DNA of 64,000 nucleotides, taken from NCBI RefSeq assembly GCF_900128995.1, contig NZ_FQUE01000005.1:1-64000 (forward strand), written 5' to 3'. The position numbers and the translations under genes were made by a program. The notes under the pieces were generated by a model, which saw only the letters and a program-made list of their open reading frames with translations, made no database searches and had not been told where the DNA came from. Positions 1 to 7,475 of the stretch are shown here, one piece after another; the first letter of the stretch is position 1; the number at the start of each line of letters is the position of its first letter. The stretch is from Loktanella atrilutea (GTDB lineage: Bacteria; Pseudomonadota; Alphaproteobacteria; Rhodobacterales; Rhodobacteraceae).

Positions 1-447
1 GGCTTTCCGAATGCCGATCTGGCTGCCGTCGGCGGGGAAGAAACCGCCACTGACAGTCCCGACAGCATGGAAAGCCTGCTTGCAGCGGCGCTCGCCCCGC
101 CGGCGACGGAAGACTACGTCGAGCCGCCGCCACCACCGCCGCCGGTCACGACGCAGGATTACATCGATCTGTGGCGCGAACGAATTAGGGCCAATCCGAT
201 GCAGGTGCTGGACGAAATAGGTTTGGTTCCGAGCCCTGGCGGCTATACGATCACGGAAAACCACGACAGCGGGGTCACCCGCGCAGGATTGCAGGCAGGA
301 GATCTGGTGAAATCTGTCAACGGTCAGCCCGTCGGCAACGTCGACAGCGATCGCGCCCTCTATGACGAGGTCGCGAACAGCGGGTTGGCGCGAGTCGAGA
401 TCGAACGCGAAGGCCGGTCCATCGTTTTGTCATTTCCGCTGCAATGA
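1..447 (+). CDS. gspC: Type II secretion protein GspC-like, C-terminal part (5' end outside window)
   Basis: The reading frame is open from the first base, so the start lies upstream. The visible part has a Pro-rich linker (a run of Pro near position 130) and then a PDZ-like C-terminal domain, with YTITENHDSGVTRAGLQAGD leading into LVKSVNGQPVGN. GspC is the inner-membrane protein that links the type II secretion platform to the secretin through its periplasmic region; the PDZ-like domain is characteristic of the family. The stop codon overlaps the gspD start in an ATGA (444-447), so the two are translationally coupled. The membrane anchor and homology region are not visible, so the assignment rests on the domain and on the gspD neighbour. 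Confidence 0.75.
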   Translation, partial: GFPNADLAAVGGEETATDSPDSMESLLAAALAPPATEDYVEPPPPPPPVTTQDYIDLWRERIRANPMQVLDEIGLVPSPGGYTITENHDSGVTRAGLQAGDLVKSVNGQPVGNVDSDRALYDEVANSGLARVEIEREGRSIVLSFPLQ

Positions 448-2390
448 TGCGTCGGGTCATCATCGCGCTCATGGTGCTGCTGATCGCCGCCGCGCCCCTG
501 CGGGCGCAAGACAGCACGTATACGATCAACCTGCGCGACGCCGAGATCGCGGTGCTGGCCGAGCAGGTCACCGACATCACCAAGCGCACCCTGATCCTGG
601 ACCCGGGCCTGACCGGCACGGTCACCGTCGTCTCGGCCGAGGCGCTGGACGCGCCCGGCATCTGGGCGCTGTTCCAGTCGATCCTGCGCTCGCGCGGCTT
701 CGTCGCCGTGCAGGCCGGCACCGTCTGGCAGGTCGTGCCCGAGGCCGAGCAGCGCGCGGTCAGCGGCCCCACCGACACCACCCCCGTCGGCCAGCAGGAC
801 GTGGTGACCGAGATGCTGCGCCTCGACCGGCTGCCCTCGGCCGAGGCGGTGCGCGTGCTGCGGCCGCTCGTCGCCGAAAGCGGCTACCTGGAGGCGGTGG
901 AGGATCCCAACGCGATCATCATCACCGACACCCGCGCCAACGTCGACCGGATCATGCAGATCGCCAACGCCTTCGACGGCGACGCCCAGGTCCGCGCGGA
1001 GGTCATCCGCATCCGCAACGCCGAGGCGGCCTCCATCGGTCAGGCCATCCTCGATGTGCTGGGACCGGCGGGCACCGGTGCCCGGTTGAGTGTCGATGCG
1101 GGCGCCAACGTGCTCTTGGTGCGCGGCACACCGCAGGACATCGAGGAGATCCGCCAGCTTGCCCAGTCCATGGATGTCCGTGCGCCGACGGCCCCTGGCG
1201 CGCAGGTCAGCACCCGCGTCTTCGCCCTGCAATACGGCGATGCCGCGATCATCGCCGAGATCATTCGCGGGACCGTGGGCGATGGAACCAGCATCACCAA
1301 TCCGGTCGCCGCCGACGTCGGGGCCGTCGATCCCAACGCGGTCGATGCGGACGGCAATCCCATCGCCGGATTCTACACGCCGATCACCCGGGATGCGGCG
1401 ACTCCCACCGCGACGATCACACCCTCGGTGGAAACGAATTCCGTCATCGTGCGCGGCACGCAGACGCAACTGGACGAGATCGACCAGCTGATCCACGCGC
1501 TCGACGTGCGGCGGCCCCAGGTGATGATAGAAGCCGCGATCGTCGAGGTCTCGGGCGACGTGGCCGAACGGCTGGGCGCGCAGCTTGGCTTCGGTGTAGC
1601 GCAGGCACGGGGGGCACTGGGGGCCACATCGTTCAGCAACGGCGGCGTGTCCCTGCAGGGCGTCCTTGCCGCGGTGGGGGCACCTGCCTCGGTTGCGCTG
1701 TCGACCGGGGCGACGCTGGCGGCCAGCAACAACGACTTCGGCCTGCTGGTGCAGGCGCTGTCCAATTCGACCCGCGCGCGGCTGCTGTCCACGCCCTCGG
1801 TCTCGACACTCGACAACGAACCGGCGACCATCGTCGTGGGCCAGAACGTGCCGTTCCGCACCGGCAGCTTCGCCACCGACGGCAACACGGTCACGCCCTT
1901 TACCACCATCGAACGGCAGGACGTCGGCATCACCATGAACGTCGTGCCGCGCATCACCGCCGGCGGCGTCGTGCAGCTGGTGATCGAACAGGAAATCTCC
2001 AGCCTGGTGAACGGCAACGTCGAAGGCGCCGCAGATCTGGTGACCAACCGGCGGGTCATCAACACGACCGTGATGGCCGACAACGGCGGGACGGTGGTGC
2101 TGGGCGGGCTGATCACTGACGACCGTCTGAGCAGCGAACAGAAGGTTCCGGGGCTCGGCGACATCCCCGTGGTCGGCAATCTCTTCAAGTCCCGCGACGC
2201 GCGCGAGACGCGCCGCACGCTCTTCGTCTTCCTGCGTCCCACGATCCTGCGCGACCGCCACGACATCGAGGCCGCGAGCGCGAACCGCCTGACGCGCCTG
2301 CGCCAGGCCGACGCCACCGCCGTCCCCCGCACGATCCTGAGACAGCAGGAAGTCCGCCAGCTGCCGCTGGAAATCCAGGGGCTTTACTGA
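444..2390 (+). CDS. gspD: Type II secretion system secretin GspD
   Basis: A 648-residue outer-membrane secretin that would form the multimeric channel for folded exoproteins. It starts with a Sec signal peptide (about residues 1-22, ending near APLRAQ). Repeated N0/N1/N2/N3 ring domains follow to about residue 350, and then the secretin core, which carries the signature VPGLGDIPVVGNLFKS near residue 565. Length matches the family (about 650-700). The start ATG at 444 overlaps the gspC stop. No gspE-gspM genes follow: an IS3-family element begins 47 bp after the stop. The rest of the gsp operon must lie upstream or elsewhere, or has been displaced. Confidence 0.93.
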   Translation: MMRRVIIALMVLLIAAAPLRAQDSTYTINLRDAEIAVLAEQVTDITKRTLILDPGLTGTVTVVSAEALDAPGIWALFQSILRSRGFVAVQAGTVWQVVPEAEQRAVSGPTDTTPVGQQDVVTEMLRLDRLPSAEAVRVLRPLVAESGYLEAVEDPNAIIITDTRANVDRIMQIANAFDGDAQVRAEVIRIRNAEAASIGQAILDVLGPAGTGARLSVDAGANVLLVRGTPQDIEEIRQLAQSMDVRAPTAPGAQVSTRVFALQYGDAAIIAEIIRGTVGDGTSITNPVAADVGAVDPNAVDADGNPIAGFYTPITRDAATPTATITPSVETNSVIVRGTQTQLDEIDQLIHALDVRRPQVMIEAAIVEVSGDVAERLGAQLGFGVAQARGALGATSFSNGGVSLQGVLAAVGAPASVALSTGATLAASNNDFGLLVQALSNSTRARLLSTPSVSTLDNEPATIVVGQNVPFRTGSFATDGNTVTPFTTIERQDVGITMNVVPRITAGGVVQLVIEQEISSLVNGNVEGAADLVTNRRVINTTVMADNGGTVVLGGLITDDRLSSEQKVPGLGDIPVVGNLFKSRDARETRRTLFVFLRPTILRDRHDIEAASANRLTRLRQADATAVPRTILRQQEVRQLPLEIQGLY

Positions 2391-2437
2391 CAACCTGACG
2401 TGACCCAACTTCCGGCGCGGCTCTGGCCGATGCCGCG

Positions 2438-2463
2438 TGACCTGCCCCCCGGAATGTCCCTCG
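2438..2463 (+). repeat. IS3 left terminal inverted repeat
   Basis: Begins TGACCTGCCCCCCG and later contains TCCCTCG. It pairs with the right end at 5014-5038, differing mainly in the 5-6 bases between the two blocks. Confidence 0.85.
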
Positions 2464-2504
2464 CTTTAATGTAGAGTTTGCTTCATCACGAAGGAGCAGA
2501 CGAC

Positions 2505-2768
2505 ATGAGGAAACGCCGCTTCACCGAGGCGCAGATCATTGGGATGATCAAGGAGCAAGAAGCCGGAATGGCGACGGCGGAGGTCTGTCGCCGCCACGGT
2601 CTCAGCCCGGCCACGTTCTACAAGCTCAAGGCCAAGTATGGGGGCATGGACGTGTCCGATGCCCAGAGGCTGAGGGCGCTGGAGTACGAGAATGGCAAGC
2701 TGAAGCGGCTCCTGGCGGAGGCCATGCTCGACAATGTCGTGCTGAAGGATCTCTTGGGAAAGCCCTGA
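2505..2768 (+). CDS. IS3-family transposase OrfA
   Basis: An 87-residue DNA-binding subunit. It begins MRKRRFTEAQIIGMIKEQEA, a homeodomain-like HTH of the transposase_8 type, and ends with a short leucine-zipper-like helix (LRALEYENGKLKRLLAEAML). The ATG at 2505 is preceded by AAGGAG. The stop lies inside the overlap with orfB, which continues in the -1 frame from about 2759, so a fusion OrfAB would normally arise by programmed -1 frameshifting near the GGGAAAG at 2756-2762. OrfA looks intact, but its partner is broken. Confidence 0.88.
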   Translation: MRKRRFTEAQIIGMIKEQEAGMATAEVCRRHGLSPATFYKLKAKYGGMDVSDAQRLRALEYENGKLKRLLAEAMLDNVVLKDLLGKP

Positions 2769-3421
2769 CGACACCGAACGCGCGGCGGGACGCGGTGCTG
2801 AGGGCGGTGCGAGACCATGACATCTCGCAACGCCGGGCCTGCGTTCTGACAGGTCGTCGATCCGAAGACGGTGCGGCGCGAGCGGTCGCCCGACAATCTG
2901 GAGATCCGCACAGCGATGCAGGAAATCGCCGCCGTGCGCCGGCGGTTCGGCTATCGGCGCATCGGGCTGCTGCTGGAGCGCAGGGGCATGCTGATGAACC
3001 CGAAGAAGCTGTATCGGCTCTCCCGCGACGAAGGGCTGTCGGTGCGGCGCAGGCGCGGCCGCAAACGGGCCCGCGGCACGCGCACACCGATGCCCTTGGC
3101 CATAATGCCGAACCAGCGCTGGTCGTTGGACTTCGTGGCGGACACGTTCGGGGCGTCGCGCAAGTTCCGGATCCTGGCGGTGATCGACGATTGCTGCCGC
3201 GAGAACCTGTGTCTGGTCGCCGACACCAGCATCTCGGGCGCGAGGGTGGCCGCGAACTGGATGCGCTGGTCAGGACCTATGGAAAGCCGGCTTGCATCGT
3301 CAGTGACAATGGGACGGAGTTCACCAGCCGGGCCATCCTGAAGTGGGCCGATCAGAACGACGTTGCCTGGCATTACATCGATCCCGGCAAGCCGCAGCAG
3401 AATGCCTTCATCGAAAGCTTC
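2759..3421 (+). pseudogene. IS3 transposase OrfB, 5' portion (two frameshifts, then interrupted)
   Basis: The catalytic DDE integrase subunit. Reading frame 2 gives RRDAVLRAVRDHDISQRRAC up to about 2850. One extra base near GGTCGTCGATCCG moves the sense into frame 3, which runs from TVRRERSPDN through RWSLDFVADTF (first Asp). One missing base near GTGGCCGCGAACTG (about 3245-3260) returns it to frame 2, which gives IVSDNGTEF (second Asp) and QQNAFIESF (the catalytic Glu). The protein is then cut by the inner IS immediately after this Glu-Ser-Phe. The C-terminal piece resumes after 4764. It cannot make a functional transposase. Confidence 0.87.
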
Positions 3422-3428
3422 ATGTATA

Positions 3429-3439
3429 GACGGCCCCGC
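3429..3439 (+). repeat. IS1111-type subterminal inverted repeat, left
   Basis: GACGGCCCCGC is the exact reverse complement of 4750-4760. It lies seven bases inside the junction with IS3 orfB. Confidence 0.8.
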
Positions 3440-3679
3440 GGGCGCAAGTGTTTTGAACGTGACCTTCATCGGCGGGTGCGTTCATGTATTCGGCCTGTTC
3501 GCGCAGCCTCATACATGACTGCTGGCCCTGATGGTGTCCGCGGATCGAGGCCTCATCAACGGGACGCGCTTTGGCGCGCTTAAAGCTCTTCGGGCTTTCT
3601 CGATCCTCAGCTCTGCCGATTTGTCATCACGCTGTTATTGCACTTGTGCCATCTCACTGCCTCTTCGTTTGTCGATCCT
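3440..3679 (-). ncRNA. Candidate bridge RNA region of the IS1111-type element
   Basis: This is the 240-bp noncoding end downstream of the transposase. IS110-family elements use a structured bridge RNA from a noncoding end, with loops that match target and donor DNA; in the IS1111 subgroup this is reported for the end 3' of the CDS. Here CATCAACGG at 3554-3562 exactly matches 4766-4774, the right insertion flank. AAAGCT and GCTTTC lie 20-40 bases away and resemble the left flank GAAAGCTTC. A small GC hairpin (GCGC-GCTTTG-GCGC type) lies between them. Location and matches are seen; the RNA itself is inferred. Confidence 0.35.
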
Positions 3680-4699
3680 TTATGGCTGAGCGCTCCGGAA
3701 TACCTCTCCCGTGGAGAGCATTGCCCATATCGTCCGCGCCAACTTGTTTGCGACCGCGACCGCCACGACCATGGGTCGGCGCCGTTCCAGCAAAGCCTCA
3801 ATCCACGGACCATCTACACGGAAGCGGGCCTTCGGATACCGGACCACGGTGCGGGCTCCCAAGACCAAGAGATGGCGGAGATACCGGTCTCCTTGTTTGG
3901 TGATGCCACCAAGCCTGTGCTTGCCTCCCGACGAGTTTTGTCGCGGCGTCAGTCCAAGCCAGGCAGCAAACTCCCGCCCCGACCGAAACGCCGAAGGGTC
4001 CGGGATGGTCGCTGCAAATGCCGTCGCGGTAATTGATCCTATTCCCGGTATGGTGGTAAGCAAGCGACAGGTCGAATTGGCTTTGTGGATCTCTGCCAAC
4101 CGGGTGTCGATCCCGTCGATCTGCCGGTTCAATGCATCCAGTTGCCCGACGAGAGCATTCAAAGCGAAGTTCGCATCCTCTGGCAGCTCCTGCCGTAGCT
4201 CGTCCAGCTTCTCGACGAGAGCGTCGACCCGGTGCCTACCCTGAGCAACGATAATGCCATACTCGGCCAAATGTGCCCGAAATGCGCAAGCCGCCATCGT
4301 TCTCTGTCGGACCAGAAGCCCTCGGGCTCTGTGCAGCATCAAAAATGCCTGATCCTCACGCGATTTGATCGGGACAAAGCGCATGTTGGGACGGGTCACT
4401 GCTTCACAAATGGCGGCCGCATCAGTGGCGTCGTTCTTCGCCCCCCGCCGCACAAACGGTTTGACATAACCTGGAGGTATGAGGCGCACGTCATGGCCGA
4501 GCTTCTGCAACTGACGGGCCCAGTTGTGGGCAGTCGCACACGCCTCGATGCCGATCAGGCAAGAGGGTAGCGACTCGAAGAAAGGTAGAAGCTCACGACG
4601 CGTTAGCCGCTTGCTGTCGAGCGTTCTGCCGGACGCGTCGGCGACATGCACGTGAAACACGTTCTAGGCCAGATCAAGGCCCACGGTGGCTGGGTTCAT
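3680..4699 (-). pseudogene. IS110/IS1111-family transposase with in-frame amber codon
   Basis: From the ATG at 4697-4699 the protein reads MNPATVGLDLA and then TAG (4664-4666). Relatives have Lys here (LAKNVF), so a single AAG-to-TAG change is likely. The remaining 326 codons are open from GTG 4660 to 3680. The Asp in VGLDLA is the first residue of the RuvC-like DEDD site and is cut off from the rest; the second acidic residue (LIGIEACATAH) and the later Asp pair (KNDATDAAAICEA) are intact. The C-terminal transposase_20 domain (TIPGIGSITA, then NSSGGKHRLGG with the conserved Ser) is intact. An internal GTG start would lack the first catalytic Asp, so the protein is probably inactive without stop-codon readthrough. 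Confidence 0.85.
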
Positions 4700-4749
4700 G
4701 GGAATACTCCTTCTGCAAAGTAGGACCAATATACGGTCCCTGATCAGGA

Positions 4750-4760
4750 GCGGGGCCGTC
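4750..4760 (+). repeat. IS1111-type subterminal inverted repeat, right
   Basis: GCGGGGCCGTC is the exact reverse complement of 3429-3439. It lies close to the transposase start, only about 50 bases from the ATG. Confidence 0.8.
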
Positions 4761-4763
4761 TTC

Positions 4764-5012
4764 CCCATCAACGGCAGCCTGCGCGACGAGCTGCTCAACG
4801 AGGAGATCTTCGACACCCTGGACGACGCGCGCCGGAAGATCGCCCTCTGGCGCTACGACTACAACGCTGTCAGGCCGCACTCCTCACTTGGCAACCTGAC
4901 GCCGCTCGAAGCGCGCCGAACGCTTGCGCTCCCTGATGGCTCAGCGCCCGGCGCGCTTGCCATGAAACCACCCGCCGACTACCAATCTCAAACCGGCAGA
5001 CTCTCGTTATGA
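4764..5012 (+). pseudogene. IS3 transposase OrfB, 3' portion
   Basis: Continues the split integrase: NGSLRDELLNEEIFDTLDDA, then the typical IS3 C-terminus with RYDYNAVRPHSSLGNLTP and APGALA. The stop lies just before the right terminal repeat. Together with 2759-3421 it rebuilds a full-length OrfB. It has no start of its own and is a remnant. Confidence 0.85.
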
Positions 5013-5013
5013 T

Positions 5014-5038
5014 CGAGGGACCAACGGGGGGCAGGTCA
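5014..5038 (-). repeat. IS3 right terminal inverted repeat
   Basis: The reverse complement begins TGACCTGCCCCCCG and contains TCCCTCG, matching 2438-2463 with a one-base length difference in the middle. Confidence 0.83.
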
Positions 5039-5146
5039 TGCAGCTTGTTAAGTGCCGCAATTTGAACTGACGCAGATCCTCTCGTTCGTTCGCCGCCCAA
5101 TCGCCATTTTTGTGGAGTCCGCGCAGCAACGAAATTCTTGCTGCAG

Positions 5147-5269
5147 TCAGGAAGCCAGCCACTTGATATAGATGAAGGTCAGGATCAGCACGACGACGAC
5201 CTGAACGATCATCGCCTTAATCAGGAATTTCGAGCGCTTGGTATCTTCGTCAACGTCGATCTTCTTCAT
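5147..5269 (-). CDS. Small single-span membrane protein, 40 residues, function unknown
   Basis: The reading frame runs from ATG (5267-5269) to TGA (5147-5149). The N-terminal half is charged (MKKIDVDEDTKRSKF). It is followed by one hydrophobic helix (about residues 16-36, including IVQVVVVLILTFIYI) and a short WLAS tail. An AAAGG ribosome-binding site lies six bases upstream. The gene is 53 bp downstream of the MocR gene on the same strand and could be co-transcribed. The acidic head, single span and clean Shine-Dalgarno support a real small protein, but no family is recognised. Confidence 0.5.
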   Translation of the reverse strand: MKKIDVDEDTKRSKFLIKAMIVQVVVVLILTFIYIKWLAS

Positions 5270-5322
5270 GGTATGCCTTTCAGTCTTTTGTCTGTTTCAA
5301 TGATGACTGCCCGTCCGGATCG

Positions 5323-6684
5323 TCACACCGGGTTGGACATGATGTAGGCCAGCAGCCCGACCGCATCGCGCAGCTGGCCGCGGGTGATCTGACCGCCGAA
5401 GCAGACGCGGATCGATTCCGCCGGCGGGCCCAGCACGGTGAAGGCGTCCGAGGGCATCATGCCGAGCCCGGTGCCGGCCATCCGGCCGATGATGTCGGCG
5501 CGGGTGGCGCCCTTGGGCAGGTGCAGCCAGACGTTGAAGGCGTGCGGCGCGGCCTCGTAGGTGAAGGGGGCCAGCAGCTGCGCCGCGATGGCCTGGCGGG
5601 CCTGGGTCTCCTCGCGGATGAAGCGGCGGATGCCGTCGGCCGTGCCGTCGGTGATCCAGCGGGTCGCCAGCGCCATCATCAGCGGCGAGGGCATGACCGA
5701 GATCACCTTGAGCTGATGCGCGAGGTCGCGGGCGGCGTGGCTGGTGGGGGCCACCGTATAGGCCAGCCGCAGCCCCGCTCCGATGCATTTCGCCAGCCCG
5801 CCGATGTGCCAGACCAGATCCGGCGCAAAGCTCGCCAGCGGGGCGGGCGGATGCGGCGGGATGAAGCCGTAGGCGTCATCCTCGATCAGCGGCAGGTGGT
5901 GGTCGAGGATGACATCCGCCACCGCCTGCCGCCGCGCCAGCGACATGGTGCGCGTCGTGGGGTTGTTCAGGATCGGGTTGAGGTAGAGCGCCTTGGGCGC
6001 GTGCTGCCTGATCGCCGCATCAAGTGCCTGCGGGTCGATTCCCTCCGCATCGCCCGGCAGGCCGATCAGGCGCAGGCCGAGGCGGGCGCAGATGCCGCGC
6101 AGGCCGGCGTAGGTGATGCCTTCGCACAGCACCACGTCGCCGGGCTGCGCAAGGCCCATCAGGATGGCGAGGATCGTGGGGTGGGCGCCGGGCGTCACCG
6201 CGATCCGGTCGAGCGACGGGACGAGGCCGCGGAGCGAGAGCCAGATCGACGCCGCCTCCTTGTCGATCTGCCCGCCGGTGGAGGACTGATAGCGCAGAAG
6301 GTCGATCAGGTTGGCGGAGACGGTCTGCAACCCCGCTTCCATCCGTGACAACAGCGCCGGGTCGGATGGCTCCGGCGGCAGGTTCATGGTCAGGTCGACG
6401 TCGGCGTGGCGGCGCAGCTCCTGCTCGGCCGGGACCGGTTTGCGCCCGACGACGAAGGTGCCGCGCCCGACGTGGCTGTCGACCAGCCCGCGCGCCTTCG
6501 CCTCGGCGTAACCGCGCGAGACGGTGGTGAAGTCGATGCCAAGCCGGTCGGCCAGCACCCGCTGCGGCGGCAGGCGCGCGCCGTCGCGCAGGGTGCCGGC
6601 GTTGATCCCTTCCGCGATGGCATCGGCCAATTGAAGGTAGCGCGCGGCACCGTCGCGGCGCAGGGTGGGCATCCAGTCTCTCAT
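5323..6684 (-). CDS. MocR-type (GntR HTH + aminotransferase fold) transcriptional regulator
   Basis: A 453-residue regulator. The N-terminal winged helix (about residues 10-75, including LPPQRVLADRLGIDFTTVSR) is of the GntR type. The rest is a fold-type-I aminotransferase domain; the expected PLP Lys lies in GGLAKCIGAGLRLAY. MocR proteins use PLP or its adducts as effectors and often control a divergent operon. Here the divergent operon is Nit1C, starting 253 bp away, so it is the obvious candidate regulator. Other Nit1C clusters often carry a sigma-54-type regulator instead. No such gene is present nearby, so this pairing is an inference worth testing. Confidence 0.85.
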   Translation of the reverse strand: MRDWMPTLRRDGAARYLQLADAIAEGINAGTLRDGARLPPQRVLADRLGIDFTTVSRGYAEAKARGLVDSHVGRGTFVVGRKPVPAEQELRRHADVDLTMNLPPEPSDPALLSRMEAGLQTVSANLIDLLRYQSSTGGQIDKEAASIWLSLRGLVPSLDRIAVTPGAHPTILAILMGLAQPGDVVLCEGITYAGLRGICARLGLRLIGLPGDAEGIDPQALDAAIRQHAPKALYLNPILNNPTTRTMSLARRQAVADVILDHHLPLIEDDAYGFIPPHPPAPLASFAPDLVWHIGGLAKCIGAGLRLAYTVAPTSHAARDLAHQLKVISVMPSPLMMALATRWITDGTADGIRRFIREETQARQAIAAQLLAPFTYEAAPHAFNVWLHLPKGATRADIIGRMAGTGLGMMPSDAFTVLGPPAESIRVCFGGQITRGQLRDAVGLLAYIMSNPV

Positions 6685-6702
6685 GCAGACGTCCTAGACG
6701 CG

Positions 6703-6742
6703 ATTCTGGCGAAATTGAAGCGCTTTGTCTGGATATTCTGGC
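6703..6742. promoter_or_regulatory. Direct repeat in the MocR/Nit1C divergent promoter region
   Basis: ATTCTGGC occurs at 6703-6710 and again at 6735-6742. The 32-bp period is about three helical turns. MocR regulators are known to bind spaced direct repeats near their own genes. The repeats lie just upstream of the MocR start (6684) and about 200 bp before the first Nit1C gene. No convincing sigma-54 promoter was found by eye. Confidence 0.35.
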
Positions 6743-6937
6743 CGGCCGAATAGAAATCGTTTGCCGCGCGCCGTCAAAACAAGCGGCTGTGGCGTCGGCC
6801 GGGCAAATTTCCACGTCGCACCATTTAAATTGACTGCAAAATTAGTCGCAACATTGATTGGATCCGGACGGGCGTCGCATCGTCATCCCACACCGCAAGG
6901 CCACCAGAGGCCCGCCACACACAGGGGAGCGATCACA

Positions 6938-7420
6938 ATGCCGGCAGTCACGCAGGAAAAGCACAAGGACGGCGACTTCTTCGTCGATTACGAGGACAAG
7001 GTCTTCGAGGACGTGAAGGCGGAACCGGGCCAGAAGGCGCTGGTCACCTTCCACACCGTCGCCTTCGAGGGGTCGATCGGCCTCGTCAACATGCTCAACG
7101 CGATCCGTCTGGCTCGCAAGGGATTCGAGACGTCGATCCTGCTCTACGGTCCCGGTGTCACGCTGGGCATCCAGCGCGGCTTTCCGACGCTGGGCGACGC
7201 GGCCTTCCCGGGGCACCAGAACTTCGCCGACAACCTCAAGAAGTTCATGGCCGAGGGCAGCAAGATTTACGCCTGCCGCTTCGCCCTGCAGGCACTCTAC
7301 GGCCACGGCGAGGCAGCACTTCTGCCCGGCATCATTCCGATCGCGCCGCAGGACGTGCTGGACCTGAAGCTGCTGCACGTCCGCGACAACGCCGTGATCG
7401 TCGACACCTGGACGCTGTAG
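6938..7420 (+). CDS. nitB: MSMEG_0572/Sll0783 family nitrogen-starvation response protein (NitB-like)
   Basis: A 160-residue cytosolic protein and the first gene of the Nit1C operon. It resembles the MSMEG_0572/Sll0783 family, with a DsrE-like core ([20 protein letters not shown] and [17 protein letters not shown]). The ATG at 6938 is preceded by AGGGGAGCG. The biochemical role is unknown. Members are found almost only next to the Nit1-type nitrilase and are induced by nitrogen limitation or cyanide in studied bacteria. A conserved Cys ([10 protein letters not shown]) is present. Identification rests on sequence recognition plus the diagnostic order of the next six genes. Confidence 0.9.
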   Translation: MPAVTQEKHKDGDFFVDYEDKVFEDVKAEPGQKALVTFHTVAFEGSIGLVNMLNAIRLARKGFETSILLYGPGVTLGIQRGFPTLGDAAFPGHQNFADNLKKFMAEGSKIYACRFALQALYGHGEAALLPGIIPIAPQDVLDLKLLHVRDNAVIVDTWTL

Positions 7421-7475
7421 GCATTCCCCGCCGGGGCCGACGCTGGCCCCGGCATCCCGCTTTCGGAGGACCCCC

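Larger units (their letters stand above)
3422..4769 (-). mobile_element. IS110-family (IS1111-type) element inserted in IS3 orfB
   Basis: The interior is a DEDD-type transposase on the minus strand. Just inside the ends lie 11-bp subterminal inverted repeats, GACGGCCCCGC (3429-3439) and GCGGGGCCGTC (4750-4760), which is the hallmark of the IS1111 subgroup. Seven bases lie outside the repeat on the left. On the right the edge is 4763 (three bases outside the repeat) or 4769 (if the host read ESF-NGSLRDE). No target duplication is evident, as expected for this family. The noncoding end downstream of the transposase (3440-3679) is long, where IS1111 elements are reported to encode the bridge RNA. 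Confidence 0.82.
2438..5038 (+). mobile_element. IS3-family insertion sequence, disrupted by a second IS
   Basis: The element is bounded by terminal inverted repeats: TGACCTGCCCCCCG at 2438 and its reverse complement ending at 5038, with TCCCTCG also shared further in. Inside are orfA (HTH and coiled coil) and a DDE-type orfB in the -1 frame, the normal IS3 layout. orfB carries two single-base frameshifts and is split by an IS110/IS1111-type element at about 3422-4769. No clear target duplication is visible next to the two ends. Without the inner insertion the element would be about 1.25 kb, usual for IS3. It is not expected to be autonomous. Confidence 0.88.

Noticed and set aside
360-2408. 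Long minus-strand open frame opposite gspD
   Set aside because: Antisense frame of a GC-rich gene; the translation is Arg/Gly/His-rich with no family match, and gspD accounts for the region.
2430-5045. Target site duplication flanking the IS3 element
   Set aside because: The 3-5 bases next to the two ends (GCG on the left, TGC on the right) do not match.
6685-6937. Sigma-54 promoter for Nit1C
   Set aside because: No TGGC-N7-TTGC with proper spacing was found; the nearest candidates have wrong spacing.
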